Shown here: positions 12,113-26,122 of the stretch, in pieces
Layout of the letters: each line of letters begins with the position of its first letter
Numbering within the stretch: position 1 is the first letter of the stretch
Source: Trifolium pratense
Taxonomy: Eukaryota; Streptophyta; Magnoliopsida; Fabales; Fabaceae
Reading direction: 5' to 3'
DNA: 64,000 nt
Assembly: GCF_020283565.1 (NCBI RefSeq)
Contig: NC_060059.1
Coordinates: 13,833,501 to 13,897,500 of the forward strand
The notes under the pieces: model-generated
What the model was told of the DNA's origin: nothing
Seen by the model: the letters and a program-made list of their open reading frames with translations, nothing else
Databases searched by the model: none
Made by a program: the position numbers and the translations under genes

Positions 12113-13758
12113 AAGTAATCGAGGAATCTCCTCAGTACAAGATGTATTGAGATAGATTACGATCAATGTTTTTTTTCAAAGTATTCTTAAAAGTTAAAAT
12201 TATTAGTGAAGTATAGTTCAGTTAATAATATTAGATTTATCATTGAAAAAATTGAAGTTTGACAAAAAAAATTGTAGAGTTCATTTAAAATTTTATATTG
12301 AGATGACGACGGTCACTTTTTATAAATTTAAAATAGACTTTATTTTTAATTTATGTGTGACTTAATTTCTGTAAGACTTAGTTTCTGTAATAGAGTTTAA
12401 AAATCAACAATTCAAAAAAGAAAAAAAAAAACTTATACATGGACACCATGTCGTTCCCACACTTTATGTGATAATCACCTACATAGTAATCTTGTACTAT
12501 AACTCATCATCTAATAAAAAATGAAAATAAATTAAAGGGGTGTTAATGGGAGTTATTTAAGATATCTCTATTTTTACAAATAAATTGACAGTTTTACTAG
12601 TATAATTTTCTTTTTGTCTATAATTTATGTCATCATCATCGGTCTTAGAAATGTGTAAAATTTTTGGTGCTCTTAGAATTTGATATCATATCACTGCTCC
12701 CAGACACTTTTCAAATGCCCCCAGAGAGGAATTATCATTTTTTGAGTATATATTAGCATGGACTTTGGATGATATTGGACAGCAACACGTAGGAAGTTGC
12801 TTTATGAGTAATCTATAGGAAAATACTTAGAAAAAAGCGACTTGACAATGGCAAGTGGGAACAAGTCCAAAATAATAAATAGTTCAATTATTTATCATCT
12901 CATTAATTTACAAATTTATCTATCCTATATATAAAGATAATAAATGAGTTTTGGTGTGGACTTTTCATAATACCAACAATATTCTTGATTTTTTTTAGTA
13001 ACAACAAAAAAATTTATTAACAAACTCACTATAACATAAGATATATTTTGGACATAAGTTAGATACAGACATGCGCGATGGTCCGTTTGTTTAAAATAAA
13101 AACTCAAAGTTTAAATGAAATCTCATTCCTACTAGGGATTTTTAGGCTAAATATCGAATAAATAAAAAACCATTATTATTTCTGGCGGGGCCATGATTTA
13201 AGTCATAGCCTAGTCATGTCCCTTATATTTATATATATGTCCCTTGACAATCTCATTTATATACCCATGTCTCTTGACAATAATAGTTTAGTTTCTCGTA
13301 CCAACAAATTATAGATGAATTATTGTTTTTATTTGTTTTTCCATGTCAAATGAGGAACTTACTCGGATTAGGGCTTTGTTGGGGGAACAATTACCTCAAA
13401 TTGAAAAATCATTCAGAAATCTAATCTCTGATACAATATTAATTACTTAAAAATTTAAACGTGTTTTGATCCCTTATTTTAGAAACCGTTTTGTTTTTTT
13501 ATATAAGCAAAAATGGAATTATAAGGAGTACTTAGATGTACTCAACCCTTACAATTCGAGAGAGTATCATTAGATGCTTTGTAAACAAGCTAATGGAACA
13601 TTACACCAGTCAGAAAAAACAAAAGATGAACTATTTTCTATCCTTCCTATAAACCAAAACAAAAAAATGTAAATTATTTGATCAACTTTTTATAGAATTT
13701 TGGACTTTCATCTTATTCATTATGATGTTCCCTTTTGTTCATTTATGAATTTGCTCTC

Positions 13759-14180
13759 ACCGTGATGAAGAAAGTTTCGGTGAAGATTTTTGCGGTCAAA
13801 AGGATTCTAAATCATATGCATATAAAAGATAGAGATCATAAGACTCTTAATATGTGAAACTAGAGTTGGAAGCGTCATCTTCATCGATAGAGTATCGCTA
13901 TTATACCATATTTCTTACGATGGGTTTGAGGGGAGCTGTTATATTATACTATTGTTAGTTAGTTTAGTTAGGAAGTTAAAAAGTTAGCTAGCCCAATTGA
14001 CTCTATAAATAGAATCTTTCATCGTATAATTCCATATATTATCAATTACAATGACACTTCAAAAATCTTATGTTCTCTATCTTTCATATGCATATGATCT
14101 AGAATTGTGAAATTCTCTTGGACATAAAAATCTTCCGCCAAAACTGTCTTCATCACAATCAAAGGCAAATTTATCATCAC
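13759..14180. repeat. Inverted repeat of copia-element internal sequence
   Basis: The plus-strand segment 13759-13860 (gtgatgaagaaagtttcgg... catatgcatataaaagatag) matches the reverse complement of about 14060-14165 (gtgatgaagacagttttgg... catatgcatatgaaagatag). About 200 bp of unrelated sequence with a TATAAATAG box (14006) separates the arms. Probably a head-to-head rearrangement of retrotransposon pieces. Confidence 0.55.
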
Positions 14181-14213
14181 TTTCATATTTATATACGAAA
14201 GGATATTGATATT

Positions 14214-14460
14214 GCTCTAATACCATATTAAAAATTACGAAATCAAAGAATTGAAAACGAATCTCATAAGAAAAATAAGCTTGAGAGCTTGATATATAAA
14301 ATCCTTAAAATTCATATAGAATGATTTTGATAAAAGAGAGACAAATTGTGTACAAAGTAGTCTATTTATAATGTGATAGAATACACAATTATCATAAGAA
14401 AAAAAGTGTGTAAATAAATTATAGCATGTCTTTAAAACGAAAACCCAACATCAATATTAT
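14214..14460 (-). mobile_element. Copia-type LTR end with primer-binding site
   Basis: On the minus strand an LTR-like segment with TATAAATAG (about 14375) runs into TGGTATTAGAGC at 14225-14214. That matches the initiator-Met-tRNA primer-binding site of plant copia elements. The far LTR boundary and the coding region are missing or unrecognisable. Confidence 0.5.
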
Positions 14461-16067
14461 GTGTATAACCGTTTTCAACTTCTATATCTAAATTATATTT
14501 TATATTATATCGGATACGGAAATCGTCATTTGTGTGTCTAAATAACACATTTTTTGTCCTTGTGAGTATAATTTAATCGGTAGGAATTTTACATTTTATA
14601 TGTATGGTTGAAATTTTGAATCTCCCACTTATTCACTTAAGAGATAAATTTATAATTTTTAGACAGAAAAAAAAAGGCTAACCCATTCTTTTATTATATA
14701 TAAATTATATTATCATTTCCACAAGAAACCGACTTGTCGTTTCATCTAGAGGATTATAATTTATAAGATGGATAATGCAAATTTCATTGAGGCAGACATT
14801 GAGGCACCTCCCTTTGTTTCATTTCATATCTTTGGGGTCAATTCTATGACGTACGAATAAAATAAATCAAATCATGCACGACTTTGTTTTTATTATTAGG
14901 TCAATAAGACTCTTCAATAAGGTCAATAAGACTCATCATTAAATTGAATAAGATAAGATCAAAATATTAATCCAATGATTAAAAAATAAACTTATTAAAT
15001 CAACCGTCTTGTAAACTTAGCTCAATTAACATGACGTGTTTGATTTTAAAACTGTTTTTGGGACTGGATAAACCGGGAGTCGAGGAACTGAACAAAAACT
15101 GAAATTCTTGTCGCTCACTGAACTACGAGACAACTTTTTATCCTCCGTACAAGTTGTCTAAAATATCAAAATAACTTTTTATGCACCAAACATCTTACAA
15201 GATAAAATTTGATCAACACATTAAATTTTGTCCTATGCTATTTTGTCTTGTACTATCTTGTCTAGTACTTATATTTTGCAGATAAAACAGACCCTAAGAG
15301 TGAAATTTCTAACCACACGGGTACTTGAAAAAAAAAAAAAAAGACTAAGGGCAAACATTAACAACTGCCTTAAAATATTTACAAAAAAAATAAAGACTAT
15401 AAATAATTAGCTACAAACAATCTTATAAACACAAATCATCTTGAATATCTAAAACACCCAATATTTTGAAACAATAAAAAAAAAAAAAAAAATTAGGAAT
15501 TTTTTTTTATAAGCAATGTTTTTTTGCCGGGACTTACCTTGGACCTCATGCTCCTTAACCTTTAGGACAACTAGTTTAACCAAAATTTAGGAATTGATGG
15601 AGGGAGAACCCAAAAAAAGAAAGAACAAAATTAAATGTAGAAAGCATACATGAGGACCACAACATAATTTTGGTTTTTGGCACAATTAAAGACTTGTATA
15701 AATAAATGAGGACCACAACAACTCAAATTTATTGCAATTCTCAACAAATTAAACAGATTTCAGATATTGACAGAAAAGTTCAAAAACAAAAAATCAAATG
15801 TACATCATAGTAATCCTCTATCATACCAACAGACTCCATACCTCCCTCTCAAAAGAAAAACAAAAAAGAAAAACTCCTATCTAAATTAAAACTTTGAAAG
15901 AAAAAAAAAAGGTTTTTCAAAACCTTAATAAGAAGGAATTAACTTCACTTAGGAAGCAAGCATGACATATTTTTAGAAGTGCATTTTAAACAACATTTGG
16001 ATTCCAACACAAAAAAATGAGATTGATTTATAATTTGACTCTAAGAATGTAATAATATTGAATATAT

Positions 16068-19000
16068 TTAAGCTATGATTTTCTTTCCTTTACCCTTATC
16101 CTTGTGAGTTCCTTTATATGGTTTTGATAAATCCAATGCATCATTTGCGGTGTTTTTCTTCCGCTTTGTGAAACCGTTGCTAGTAGGATTATTACCTATG
16201 GGACCCGACCAAGCTTGGAATGGTTCCTTTGAAAAGGTATATGACATTGAATCCAAAGGGACGTCGTGAGGAACTATATCTGGATCAATATGGTTTGAAG
16301 CTCCCAAAGGAAATCCAAGTTGTCCGTCTTCATGTGGCGGAGGAAACTTTTCACTCTTGCTTTTAGCATTCGCATGAGTGATTAGACGCCTTCTCTGTTG
16401 TTACACACGAAATCATAGGATCAAATTTTAGTCAATGTTACTTTTTCATTTCAATCATAATAGTGCATATTTTCAATTATAAAAGATAATATTTCTAAAA
16501 GCAGTACTGTTGTGAGACCTAATAAACCAATGCATCAAATTATATTTATGATTATCAATAGAAGAATTTCTTTTAACATACATCGATATTGTATTGAAGC
16601 TCAGCATTGGCTTCAGGAGCAGGAGCAGCTTTTACAGCACGATCACGTGTTCGATGCTTCTTTCCCCCATCAACTCGAGCTTTGGCTGCAGCTCTTGATC
16701 TGAACATTCATATTCCCAGAAACTCAGAGTTGATTAAATATAATAGGGGTGGCTAACTTAAAACTTGAAGATGCAACCAAAAAGAATAAAGGAGCTTTTC
16801 ACTCCACTTATCACTATATGTGTCAACGGTGTAAGAAAGTTGAAACAGACTACCATTATTTGGTGATGTTCCCATTCAGTGATAAGCTTAAGGGTCAGTT
16901 TGGCAAACACAACAAGCTAACTTATAGCTTATAATTTGAAACTCATGAGTCATGACTAAAAAAAGACTCGTTTGGTAACCATCATTTTCTCACAAGCTTA
17001 TAGCGTTTTCTGATAAGTTAATTCAAGTAGCATACATAACTAGTTTTCTCTCAATATTTTCCTGTTATCTTAATTGAAAAAAAAAAATTAAACATATTTC
17101 TTTTATGTCATTTCATATTTATAAGTCGGTTCAATCGCTAATTTTACCCAACACTACAAATTCAATTAGATTATTCACTATCAGCTATCCGCTATAAGGT
17201 CATCCGCCGACAACTATAAGCTAGCTTATTAGTTATCTGCTATTGTCTACCAAACAGAGCCTAAATCATGATTAATGGTAATAGTGTCACTACGCTTAAC
17301 AAAGAAAATATGTAGAGTTTTTCAGTCTCCACTTGTTGTCCAAAAATATCTGAAAGAGGCATTATCATTTGCATATATCTGTAAGTTACACGATAAAATA
17401 TAAAAATAATGCCTTCCATTTCATCCTCTATGTCCATATGTGTCTCCAATTTCTCTCTCCTAATCCTTTTTCATACATCATTATTTAAAAAATATTCAAA
17501 CGAACATTTAACCTGTCTCACTTCTAGTGTGCAGAAAGCAAACATAAGAGCACATACCTTCTTGCTTCATCATCGCGCCGTTTAACGTCCATTTCCTTGG
17601 TTGGGGGATACTCCGGAAGACTAGAAGGATCGCAAGCATAAGGTTCCGTGTTAAAGAACTGCAAGAAAGATAGGACAGACAAGCAAAGCAAATATATGGT
17701 CAAGAGTATAAAAAAGAACATCTAAATTTGACAAAGATAACATCTACATCATATTCAAGAGAAGTTTCCTTAGAGTACAAGATCATCAAATGATATACTA
17801 TAACGAATGTTTCACCAATTAGACCCTCATTGAGGTCACAATCTTAGATAAAAACTAAAAAAACCGTGTTAATTTTTATGGATTATATATTGTAACAGTC
17901 ATTATGATGTAACTTGGATATTATCTTCATGAATTGAAGATGTAATTTACATTTTTGAATGGTCAAATAGAACTTTGGTAACATACACTGATATACATAG
18001 ATGAAAAAAGAAGTTTGGTCCAATATTTTTGACGTTTCTAAACATGAAGGACTAACTTGACACAAAAAATATATAAATGACCGTGTTTGAAACTATAAAT
18101 TAAGTTAAAGGACGCATGGTGTAGTTTTGCCTATTTTAAAATATAAACAAAGCTTGGGAGATAGATACATTCTCAGACCGGGATAGAATTCCAATGATTA
18201 CCCTAGGACACATTCTTAGTTCGTTTTTTGTACAAAATATTTAGGGCATGAAGGTGAAGAACCAAGCTCGTAGAAGATTTGTTGTCAACATCAAAAGAAT
18301 TCACTGGCAAACAATTGCAGTTAAGGAACATCGTGCTTGGTAAAAGTTAAAACTAGTTACACATAATAAATAAGTCATAGGGTTCACACAAGAGTCTGAA
18401 GTATGTGTTCAAGGCAATCTATATGCACTGAGAATATATCAGGATCAACCAGCATAAGACGGTCTAATTGGCACGAAATAGTAAGATCAATAAAAAGGTG
18501 GTATGATATTCAAAAACACCATGTCTGCATTATAATGACAAAAAGATCAAGAATTTTCAAAAGCCTACCTCACTTCTTAGAGCATCTGTAGCACTCTTCC
18601 GCTCTACTGGATCAATTGCAAGAAGAGTATCAATAAGGGGCAGAGCAGAAGGTGGAAATTCTTTAAATACGTCTCTTATGCATCTTTTATATGGCTCTCT
18701 AGGTTTGAACAAGGTAGCATTAGGCAACTTTGACTTTTTCCAATACTCATCAGAAGGTGAACCACAAAGCTTGTATATCTTATGCAGTTGTTCCACCTAT
18801 GTAAAATATTGAAGAATAGAGTTAGAAAATATCCGATGGAGATTTCAAATAACCAGAAAATGTCCTTAATGCAGCAAAAATCCCCTCAAAATATGTAAGA
18901 TATGTTAGAAGTAAACATAAGATCTAGTATATGACTTAAAAAAAAATCCGCTTAAAAAGGGCGACTAGTGAAACAGACTTAGAGATGCATTTTCACAGAA

Positions 19001-21063
19001 TACAGAAATCCTATACATTACGAGAACACAATTTCCTAGACATCAGTCCATCATCATCTTCATCATAGTTCCTCTAAACCCTTAAATCATCATCACCAGC
19101 TCCTATAAAGCCTTACAAATGCAGGACGTGATTATCCTTCTAATCATAAGGGTGCATTACTTGGTTTACTATTAAGCCACAGCTAACTAACACGGTTAAA
19201 CTATGACTTAATAGCAGTCAGCTTAGATAAAATGTTTTAGGGAAATAAGATATCAAATAGTAATAGTTCAACAATTTCTATCGCGTGCAGTTTTTCTATT
19301 GAGAAAACTATAGTTGAGCTCCACCACTTCATTTACCTGCAAGTTTTCAATGAATTTCTTTTGACAATTGTTCACCCCCCTATAATAATCATACTCGTTT
19401 TTACCCAGTTTTTGTTCTCAAAAGTACAAACATGTATATTAAACAGCATGAACAAGTTCCTAAACCAAGAAATAATCCACAATAATCAGAGAGACTAGAA
19501 GAATTAACAAGCAGTTACAACCTCTTCAATTAGTAGCTTTTTACATTTTCCGAGTACAATTCAATTTCTTCTACTTTTGCTAATAAACTTGAAAGCTCAA
19601 TAGATGCTTATGCAATTGTGTATGTTGTATGATAGTTTATAATATTATGCAGCAACTGTTATAGATTGAGAGGAACAGAAAGTTCTATTAAACCAAAATA
19701 AGACATTAAATTATCACCTCAGTACGACCAGGCATAATTGGTTTCCCGTACAATAACTCTCCTAAAATGCAACCGGCACTCCAAAGGTCCACACCCACAC
19801 CATAATCCGTGGCACCGAGAAGCAACTCAGGAGGCCGGTACCAAAGGGTAACCACACGATTAGTCATAGGAATAGGATGTCTGCGGTTTGGATCAAAGAA
19901 AGATGCAAGTCCAAAGTCGGCAATTTTGAGTACTCCTTCGTTGTCAATCAGAAGATTTGATCCTTTAATATCTCGGTGAAGTACATGTCGAGTATGACAG
20001 TGCTCAAGTCCTGATAGCAGTTGATGCATGTAACATTTGACCTGCAATAAACAAGTAGATGGATACATCAATTACTGCAAATTGAAAGGAAAGTACACCA
20101 AACAATATCTATTTTATTACTCAAATTATCAAGGCAAACCTGGTCTAACCTGAGGCTCTGTGAACTTGATGTCAGGGCTTGCAGCAAGTCCAGCTAAATC
20201 ATGTACCATGTATTCAAAAACCAGATACAAACTCCATGACATTCTAGATGTAACTAAACCTTCTAACTTCATAACATTGGGATGATCCAATCTTCGCAGT
20301 ATAAGGATCTCTCTAGCCATGAATTTCACACTCTCGGGTTCCAAATTGTCAAATCGAACCTTCTTCAATGCAACAATCTTACCCGTTAATAAATCTTTAG
20401 CTTTGTACACATTACTATATGTTCCTTGACCGATCTAAACAAAGGGGGAAATATAATAAAAACAACACAAGTTATTAGGGTATGGAAGAAACTTGTTAGC
20501 AACAAGCAAATGAAAGATTCTACGCGATTAATCATTCCAACAATGCATCATGTCATGAGTGTGGAAAACATTATCACCACAATTCGCAACATCAATCAAA
20601 GATAACATCAGTTTCAAGTTCAAACCACATGAACCCAACAAATAAACTAAAGTCCAAAAAATATAGAAAATAAATACAAACCAACCTTATCTATTTTCTC
20701 GAATGTATCAGCCTTTCGCGGAGTCCACCCATTAAGAGCTTCCCCACAAACCGCTGTAAGCCAAGATGGCCATCCAGCTGCTACTTGCTCCCCTTGCAAA
20801 TGCTTTGACGGATTACTTAACCTCGGATTTGGCTTCGATCTTCTTCTTTCACCCTTCGGCCGCTGAACCCCATCACCGTCACTCTTCTCTTCCTTCTCCT
20901 TAACATTCACTTTCTCACCATTCTGAACCTCTACCACACTCTCCTCAACTCTACTCGTCGACACTTCTTCAACCTTCCTACTTGACTCAACTCTCAAATT
21001 TCTGTCCTCCTTCGCCTCCGACACAATACCCGATTCCGCTTCTCGGCTAATTACACAACCCAT
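16068..21063 (-). CDS. CDK-related (CRK/IBS1-type) Ser/Thr protein kinase, 7 coding exons, 586 aa
   Basis: Exons: 21063-20686, 20434-20150, 20041-19718, 18796-18569, 17658-17558, 16699-16582, 16394-16068; the frame closes exactly. The N-terminus MGCVISRE is a typical myristoylation/palmitoylation start, so plasma-membrane association is likely. A charged, probably disordered region runs to about residue 110. The kinase domain (about 121-405) shows the glycine loop IGQGTYSNV (127-135), the lysine of VALKK (K150), a PESVKFMAREI helix where CDKs carry PITxxRE-like sequence, HRDIKGSN (D245), DFG (D263) and VVTLWYRPPELL. The C-terminal tail is basic and contains FPPPHEDGQLGFPLG, shared with plant CDK-related kinases of the At5g50860/IBS1 clade. 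Cyclin partner and substrate are unknown. Catalytic residues are all present. Confidence 0.94.
16892..17261. mobile_element. Tourist-like (PIF/Harbinger) MITE in a kinase intron
   Basis: Ends gggtcagtttggcaaac and gtctaccaaacagagcc form imperfect inverted repeats, flanked by TAA at 16889-16891 and 17262-17264. The length is 370 bp. Inside are aagctagctta/taagcttatag-type repeats. It lies in the intron between exons 5 and 6 of the kinase. Confidence 0.75.
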
Positions 21064-21790
21064 TTCTCCTCAAATCCAAAACATTATTCCCTAATGTAAA
21101 GATTCCATTTTTAATCACCAAACGATCAATCGCTACACTAATCCAATCTAAAGAAACAAAACCATCACCATAATTATCAAATAAAAAAAAAACTTATGCA
21201 TCATGTGATGAGAATAATTCGGAATTGAAAGTTAAAATCCAAAAACTAACTTTTAACTTTTCATCCCTAATTCGGCAATCCTACTACAATTGGCAACATC
21301 ATATAGTAAAATCCAAAAACTTATGCATCATGTGATGAGAATAATTTGGAATTGAAAGTTAAAATTGTTGATGAGTGGCCCACAAATATGCACGAGCAAA
21401 AAAAAAAAAAACCTAATAACGAATTTGGAATTGAGTTAAGGTCAAAGGTATAATCAAGATTCAGTGATCTATAAACAAGGAAAGTGAAAACGAAAGATTA
21501 TAAATTTAATTGTTTTTGTTGAAATAGAGCACGTGATGGGTTGAAAAAACAAAAGGGGCAAAGAACAAAAAAAAGAACAAAGAGGGTATCTTTCTTACAG
21601 TAACAGTAACTGAAGCTGAAATTTCTACGAAGAAGAGATGGTTGTTGTTGTTGTTGTTGTTGTCTTGTCTGTGTCTGAGACAAAGAAAGAGAAGGAAGAT
21701 GAGAGAATGAGATCTTCGTAGTACTACTCACTGAGATCAAAGTCAAAGTTGCAAATCTCTATTTCTTCTATTTCTTTCTAATAAAGTCAT
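21064..21790 (-). promoter_or_regulatory. Leader and promoter side of the kinase gene
   Basis: Sequence upstream of the kinase ATG. It holds a (CAA)n run on the minus strand (about 21641-21662) within leader-like CT-rich sequence. It also holds a direct repeat: aacttatgcatcatgtgatg at 21191 recurs at 21318, with about 50 matching bases and a 127-bp period. No uORF of note was confirmed. Confidence 0.35.
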
Positions 21791-22058
21791 CTATTTCTTC
21801 CTTTTTAGGATTCGACTCATTCCCATTGTTAAGGCCCAAAGCAAATACTCCTCCTCTTTTTGGTTTTTACGAGCATTTTAATATCGTTCGGTTCTGACAT
21901 CAAGTAGTTTCAGCATCCGATCATTTTATTATAACCTTTCATCAACATTTTTCACACATATTAAAAAGTTGATAATGTAATGAATGTGGAGTATTTTTTG
22001 GCTATTACAATTACTAATTATTTTTGGTGAAAATATGTATTTGTAGTTGATTTTTTTT

Positions 22059-22180
22059 AAGTAGCCTAGTGGTTACAATCCCACACATATAAATGTAGAA
22101 AAATGTGAAATTAGGGGTTCGAATCCCGATCAATCTAATAATGTCTTTAGTAGCTACCATTTGAGCTACACTTAGGGGAC
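22059..22180 (+). mobile_element. tRNA-derived SINE
   Basis: Box A-like tagcctagtggttacaatc and box B ggttcgaatcc are spaced as in a tRNA-like head. Flanks gtagttgatttttt (left) and gtaattgatttttta (right, 22181) look like an imperfect target duplication. The same family recurs near 51.9 kb. Confidence 0.65.
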
Positions 22181-22185
22181 GTAAT

Positions 22186-24046
22186 TGATTTTTTATATTA
22201 CAATACAAAGTAGAACTATGTTTGGAAAAGTAATAATAAATATGTCTATGAAATTGAAAATTGACTTATATTTTGAGACAAATTTTACCCTTTTTTTTAC
22301 TAAAAAAAATAACGATATTCATTCATTCCAATAATCGATAGAGTACATACATCAGATCCAAATACAAATTCAACATCGTTAAAAACAAAAGGATGAATCT
22401 ACGAACAAACTCACAGCATCCGTGTTAATAACATACAACGGCAAAATGCCCACAAATAATAATATGATAAAATTAAAGTCACCGAAATGTCCATGCTTCC
22501 GGATTTGCAATGTTGATGCCCAAATCATTGATTGAATCTGCAATTGATTGGAGATGATATTTCGACATGAACTAAACGAACACCGTAACAAGACGGAGAA
22601 ATCAACAACGTCGTACAAAGACGACCACCAACACAAACGCCGCACTCAGACGACGATATCACAAATACAAAAGAAAAACAACTAAAAGACTCAATCTATG
22701 TGAAAAATCACTTATTTACACCAAAAACAACAATAAAAAAGATATGACCTAAAATCACCCCCTAACTAGTAGAGGAAGAAGAAGTTTAGAGAAAAAGAAA
22801 ATAGAATATTAGGGCCGACGGTAGGGGGGGGGGGAGCAAATGATAACGCCCTCTATATTTTGTCCTGAGACATATTTTACCTTTGTGCTTATAATTAGGG
22901 ACGAAGGGATTACATAATTTTTTTTTGAATCAATGGAGTACATAATTAATCATACATATACTCTTTTTTCTTTTTCTTTTTTAAAATCGACATTTTTTTT
23001 TTGTTTACAATGAGCTTAGAATCAAACTTGGAACTTCTAGTTTAAAAATAAGGAAAGAATGTCGAGCTTAGAATCACAACTAAACCAAACCTAATAGTTT
23101 AAAAATCAACATCTTTTGCACGTAATTGTAGAGAATAATCTTTTGAGTCTTGGGAGACTAAAAAGGCTAACAAATTCTCGCTATAATTTTTAATTTTGAT
23201 TAATACTCAATGTATTTAATTTTGAGAAAATAATAAAAATCAGAATGTTAAAAAATAATTATTTTTATTTATGATGATTACGTTAAAATAAAAAATATAA
23301 TCTTGATTTCAAATATGATGACTATGTTAGAATAAAATAATAACAATAGGATTAGTGATTTATTAATCCTCGATATTGAATGAGACTTATTTTGTAATTA
23401 GAAAAAAAAAATGATAGTATGTACAAAAAAATAAAAAGAGAAAAAAAATGATAGTACCAACATTAACCGTTAAACATGATATTATGGGTTCAAAATAATA
23501 GTGATTTGCTCTCGAAATTGACATGTTTTTAGGAATTGGTTTAATGACAAAAAAATTTCAAAAATATGTTATTATTGACTTTTTTTACGTGTGATATTTT
23601 TTTTTAATCTAAAGGAATTATATTAAAGAAAAGAATCCAAATCCAAATTATTAATCCCAAATTAATGTGTAATTGTATATTTAAAATATTTGTAATAGAA
23701 TTGAAAAAATTATTGTAAAAAATAAAAGAGAAAGTTTAGGTTTAGGATTAGCTTAATAAAATAAGCTTATAGTATGTTTAGGATTAGCTTAAGAAAATAT
23801 GTTGCCTGTCGGTTTTTTCATTAGAAAATGAGCCGTCGGTAATAAAATAGTTAGAATTAAATTGTTTGACAAACAACATATTATTTTGTGAGCTTAACTC
23901 AATTGATATGAATATTGTATTATATATATAGGGGTCGGTATTCGGACCCTCAATCATCCCACTTATTCATCTTAAAAATAAAATTTCTAACAAATAAATT
24001 ACTTGACAAAAAAAAAAATAAAGATTTTTTTTTTAAGCAAGCAAAC
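22186..24046. other. Intergenic stretch, no gene seen
   Basis: AT-rich with A/T runs. The segment 22300-22840 (acgaccaccaacacaaacg..., ending in a G run) looks transposon-derived but was not classified. Confidence 0.4.
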
Positions 24047-25210
24047 TTAGTGCATTTCATTTATAATAATAGTTTTAATACAAGGTGGACAATAATCAAA
24101 GATTTGGGGACTAACATTAAAACGAGTTGCCTGCGCAAGATCATGAGCTACTCGATTGACTTGTCTTCTAACATAACTGACCTTACAGTTTTGACTCATA
24201 TTTAATAATCTACGACACGACTCAATAATAACAGCAAACTCGGTGTTATTTCTAGACTTCTTATTTATAGCTTGTACCACTTGGAGGCAATCAGTTTCAA
24301 TTTGATCATTTGACATATTAGCATTTTGTAACCATTGAAGTGCTTCAAGAACATCCAGTGCTTCCGCCCATGCTATCTCCGGTTTTCCGTCAAGTCTTCT
24401 CGTGTATGCACACACAAATTTCCCTTGATCATCACGCACACATGCCCCTATACATTATATGTTCAGCTCCGCATAGCAATGATGTATCTATATTACATTT
24501 TACTACTGCTGCTGTTTGTCTTTAATTGCTGCGCCAATTCCTAATCATAAAGTGTGTCTTTTGTTCTTCTAATTACCTCATACACTGTTGGTAATTTCTC
24601 GTGCCAACATTTTTGATTCCTCCTCCACCATATATTCCATATCAGCATAGCAATATAGGATAAATCATTAACATTTATTTCTTCCATCATTTGAAACATC
24701 ATAGAATTAGGAACTATGCCAGCCTTTGATGTATAATCATTTATTTGTTCTCATAAATATGTTTCTCTCCATACTTCTTCAGCTGCTAAACAACCAAAAA
24801 AACAGTGCCACTCATTCTCTTCCTAACTATCACAATTGAGACATTTATTATCACAAGTCACACCTTTTCTCACTAGCCTACTTCTAACACGCAAGCAGCC
24901 TCCCAGCAAACGCTACATAAATATTTTTACTTTGTTTGTGACGTGTATTTGCCAAAGTTGCCTCCAATTACCTTGTTCTTTGAGATGATTATTGTCAACA
25001 ATATTCTCCATAGGCTGGTAATAGGCTGACCAAACCGTGTAAGTGCCTTTTTTTACTATACCTCCATATTGACTCATCATCTTGAATAAGCAATTTGAGT
25101 GGTATTTTGGAAATTGTAGCCACGTCTCTTTCATTAAAAATTTGCTGCACGAGATCATGATTCCACATACCCGTGTTGTTATTTACAAGTTCAGCTACTC
25201 TCATGAAAAG
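24047..25210 (-). pseudogene. Degenerate LINE-type retroelement: zf-RVT and RNase H-like (RVT_3) remnant
   Basis: On the minus strand, 25158-24913 matches the region before the zinc-binding zf-RVT domain (KGTYTVWSAYYQP, then WRQLWQIHVTNKVKIFM). The next segment encodes RKGVTCDNKCLNC and EENEWHCFFGC, with an in-frame TAG at 24825-24823. It ends in an RNase H-like domain at 24439-24047 (IAWAEALDVLEALQWLQ, ETDCLQVVQAIN, VNRVAHDLAQ). Stops and frame changes mean it is not functional. The upstream reverse-transcriptase core is absent. Confidence 0.8.
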
Positions 25211-25394
25211 AACAGAGATCTATACACTTATATTCTTTTTTTTTTTAACAGAGATACACACTTATATTCTAAATAAGTATGCTTTTTTCCATATAAATAA
25301 CATACTACAGTTTTTTTTTGTGACTAATGCAAAAAAATTAATTAAAGATAAGGGAATAATTGATCTATAATAGAAAAAAGATCGTGACTAAGCC

Positions 25395-25480
25395 ACTAGA
25401 TTTGGTCTAGCGGTGATGGATTTTGGTAATATGCTAGAGATTTTGGGTTCGATCCTCAGCTCATTGTAAACAAAAATAAA
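25395..25480 (+). mobile_element. Short tRNA-like SINE
   Basis: Box A-like tggtctagcggtgatgg and box B gggttcgatcctcagctc, followed by an A-rich stretch. Same family as the element at 39355-39446, with which it shares tatgctagag and gggttcgatcctcagctc. Confidence 0.6.
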
Positions 25481-26122
25481 AATAAATAGTGCCTGAAAAC
25501 TGAAGTGTATCTTTGCAAGCTCTTTGGCTTCTCCTTTTCTTCTCCAATTTTTCTTTCGATTACTCCTTATTTTTCTTTTTTAATTTTTATGCCTTTATTT
25601 ATACTAGTAAATTTAGATTTTAGTCATTAATTTAGGTGAATCAATCAAATTAGTTTCTTGTTTAAAAAAAATAAAATAAAATCAGTTTCTGATTAAAATC
25701 ACTGTAATTAAATCAAGCCAAACAATTTATTGATTGATGGTCAACCCCCTTAAATGGTAGATACTTAGGCCGGAGAGGTCATCCTCCTATATCACGGTAA
25801 CCCCAAAGTAATAATAGACTAATAATCATAACATCATAAGCAGCTAATGCAACAATCACAATTTCATGTATACATGGAATGATCAGCCACTAATTGATAA
25901 AAAGGGCTTTTACTTAATAAGCACTCCACATGCATATTTATTTATTTATTTATTTATTCATTCCTTCAACCCTTAATATTTTACACTAGAAAAGGTAGAC
26001 AACCATATAGATATAGGTGCACAAGATCCATACACTTGAAAGGTATACACTAATCTTTAATATAAGCAACCATATATATTACTTAATATTCATACTAGCT
26101 TAGTAAAGTTGCTAATTAATTT
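25481..26122. other. Non-coding, downstream of the KPIG-repeat gene
   Basis: AT-rich with a (TTTA)n run near 25939-25958. The part nearest 26122 is probably the 3' UTR of the minus-strand gene. No other feature was seen. Confidence 0.4.

Larger units (their letters stand above)
9761..16067. other. 6.3-kb intergenic region with transposon fragments, no gene seen
   Basis: AT-rich throughout. It holds a CACTA-like end (11265), an AT microsatellite (12039), a copia LTR/PBS fragment and an inverted repeat (13.7-14.5 kb). The small ORFs here carry no recognisable domain and look like chance. Confidence 0.6.

Noticed and set aside
11892..12166. Overlapping ORFs of YIYIYI on both strands
   Set aside because: Produced by the AT microsatellite; no start context or homology.
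22060..22135. tRNA-like sequence with box A and box B
   Set aside because: No cloverleaf acceptor or anticodon arms can be drawn; flanking repeats fit a SINE rather than a tRNA gene.
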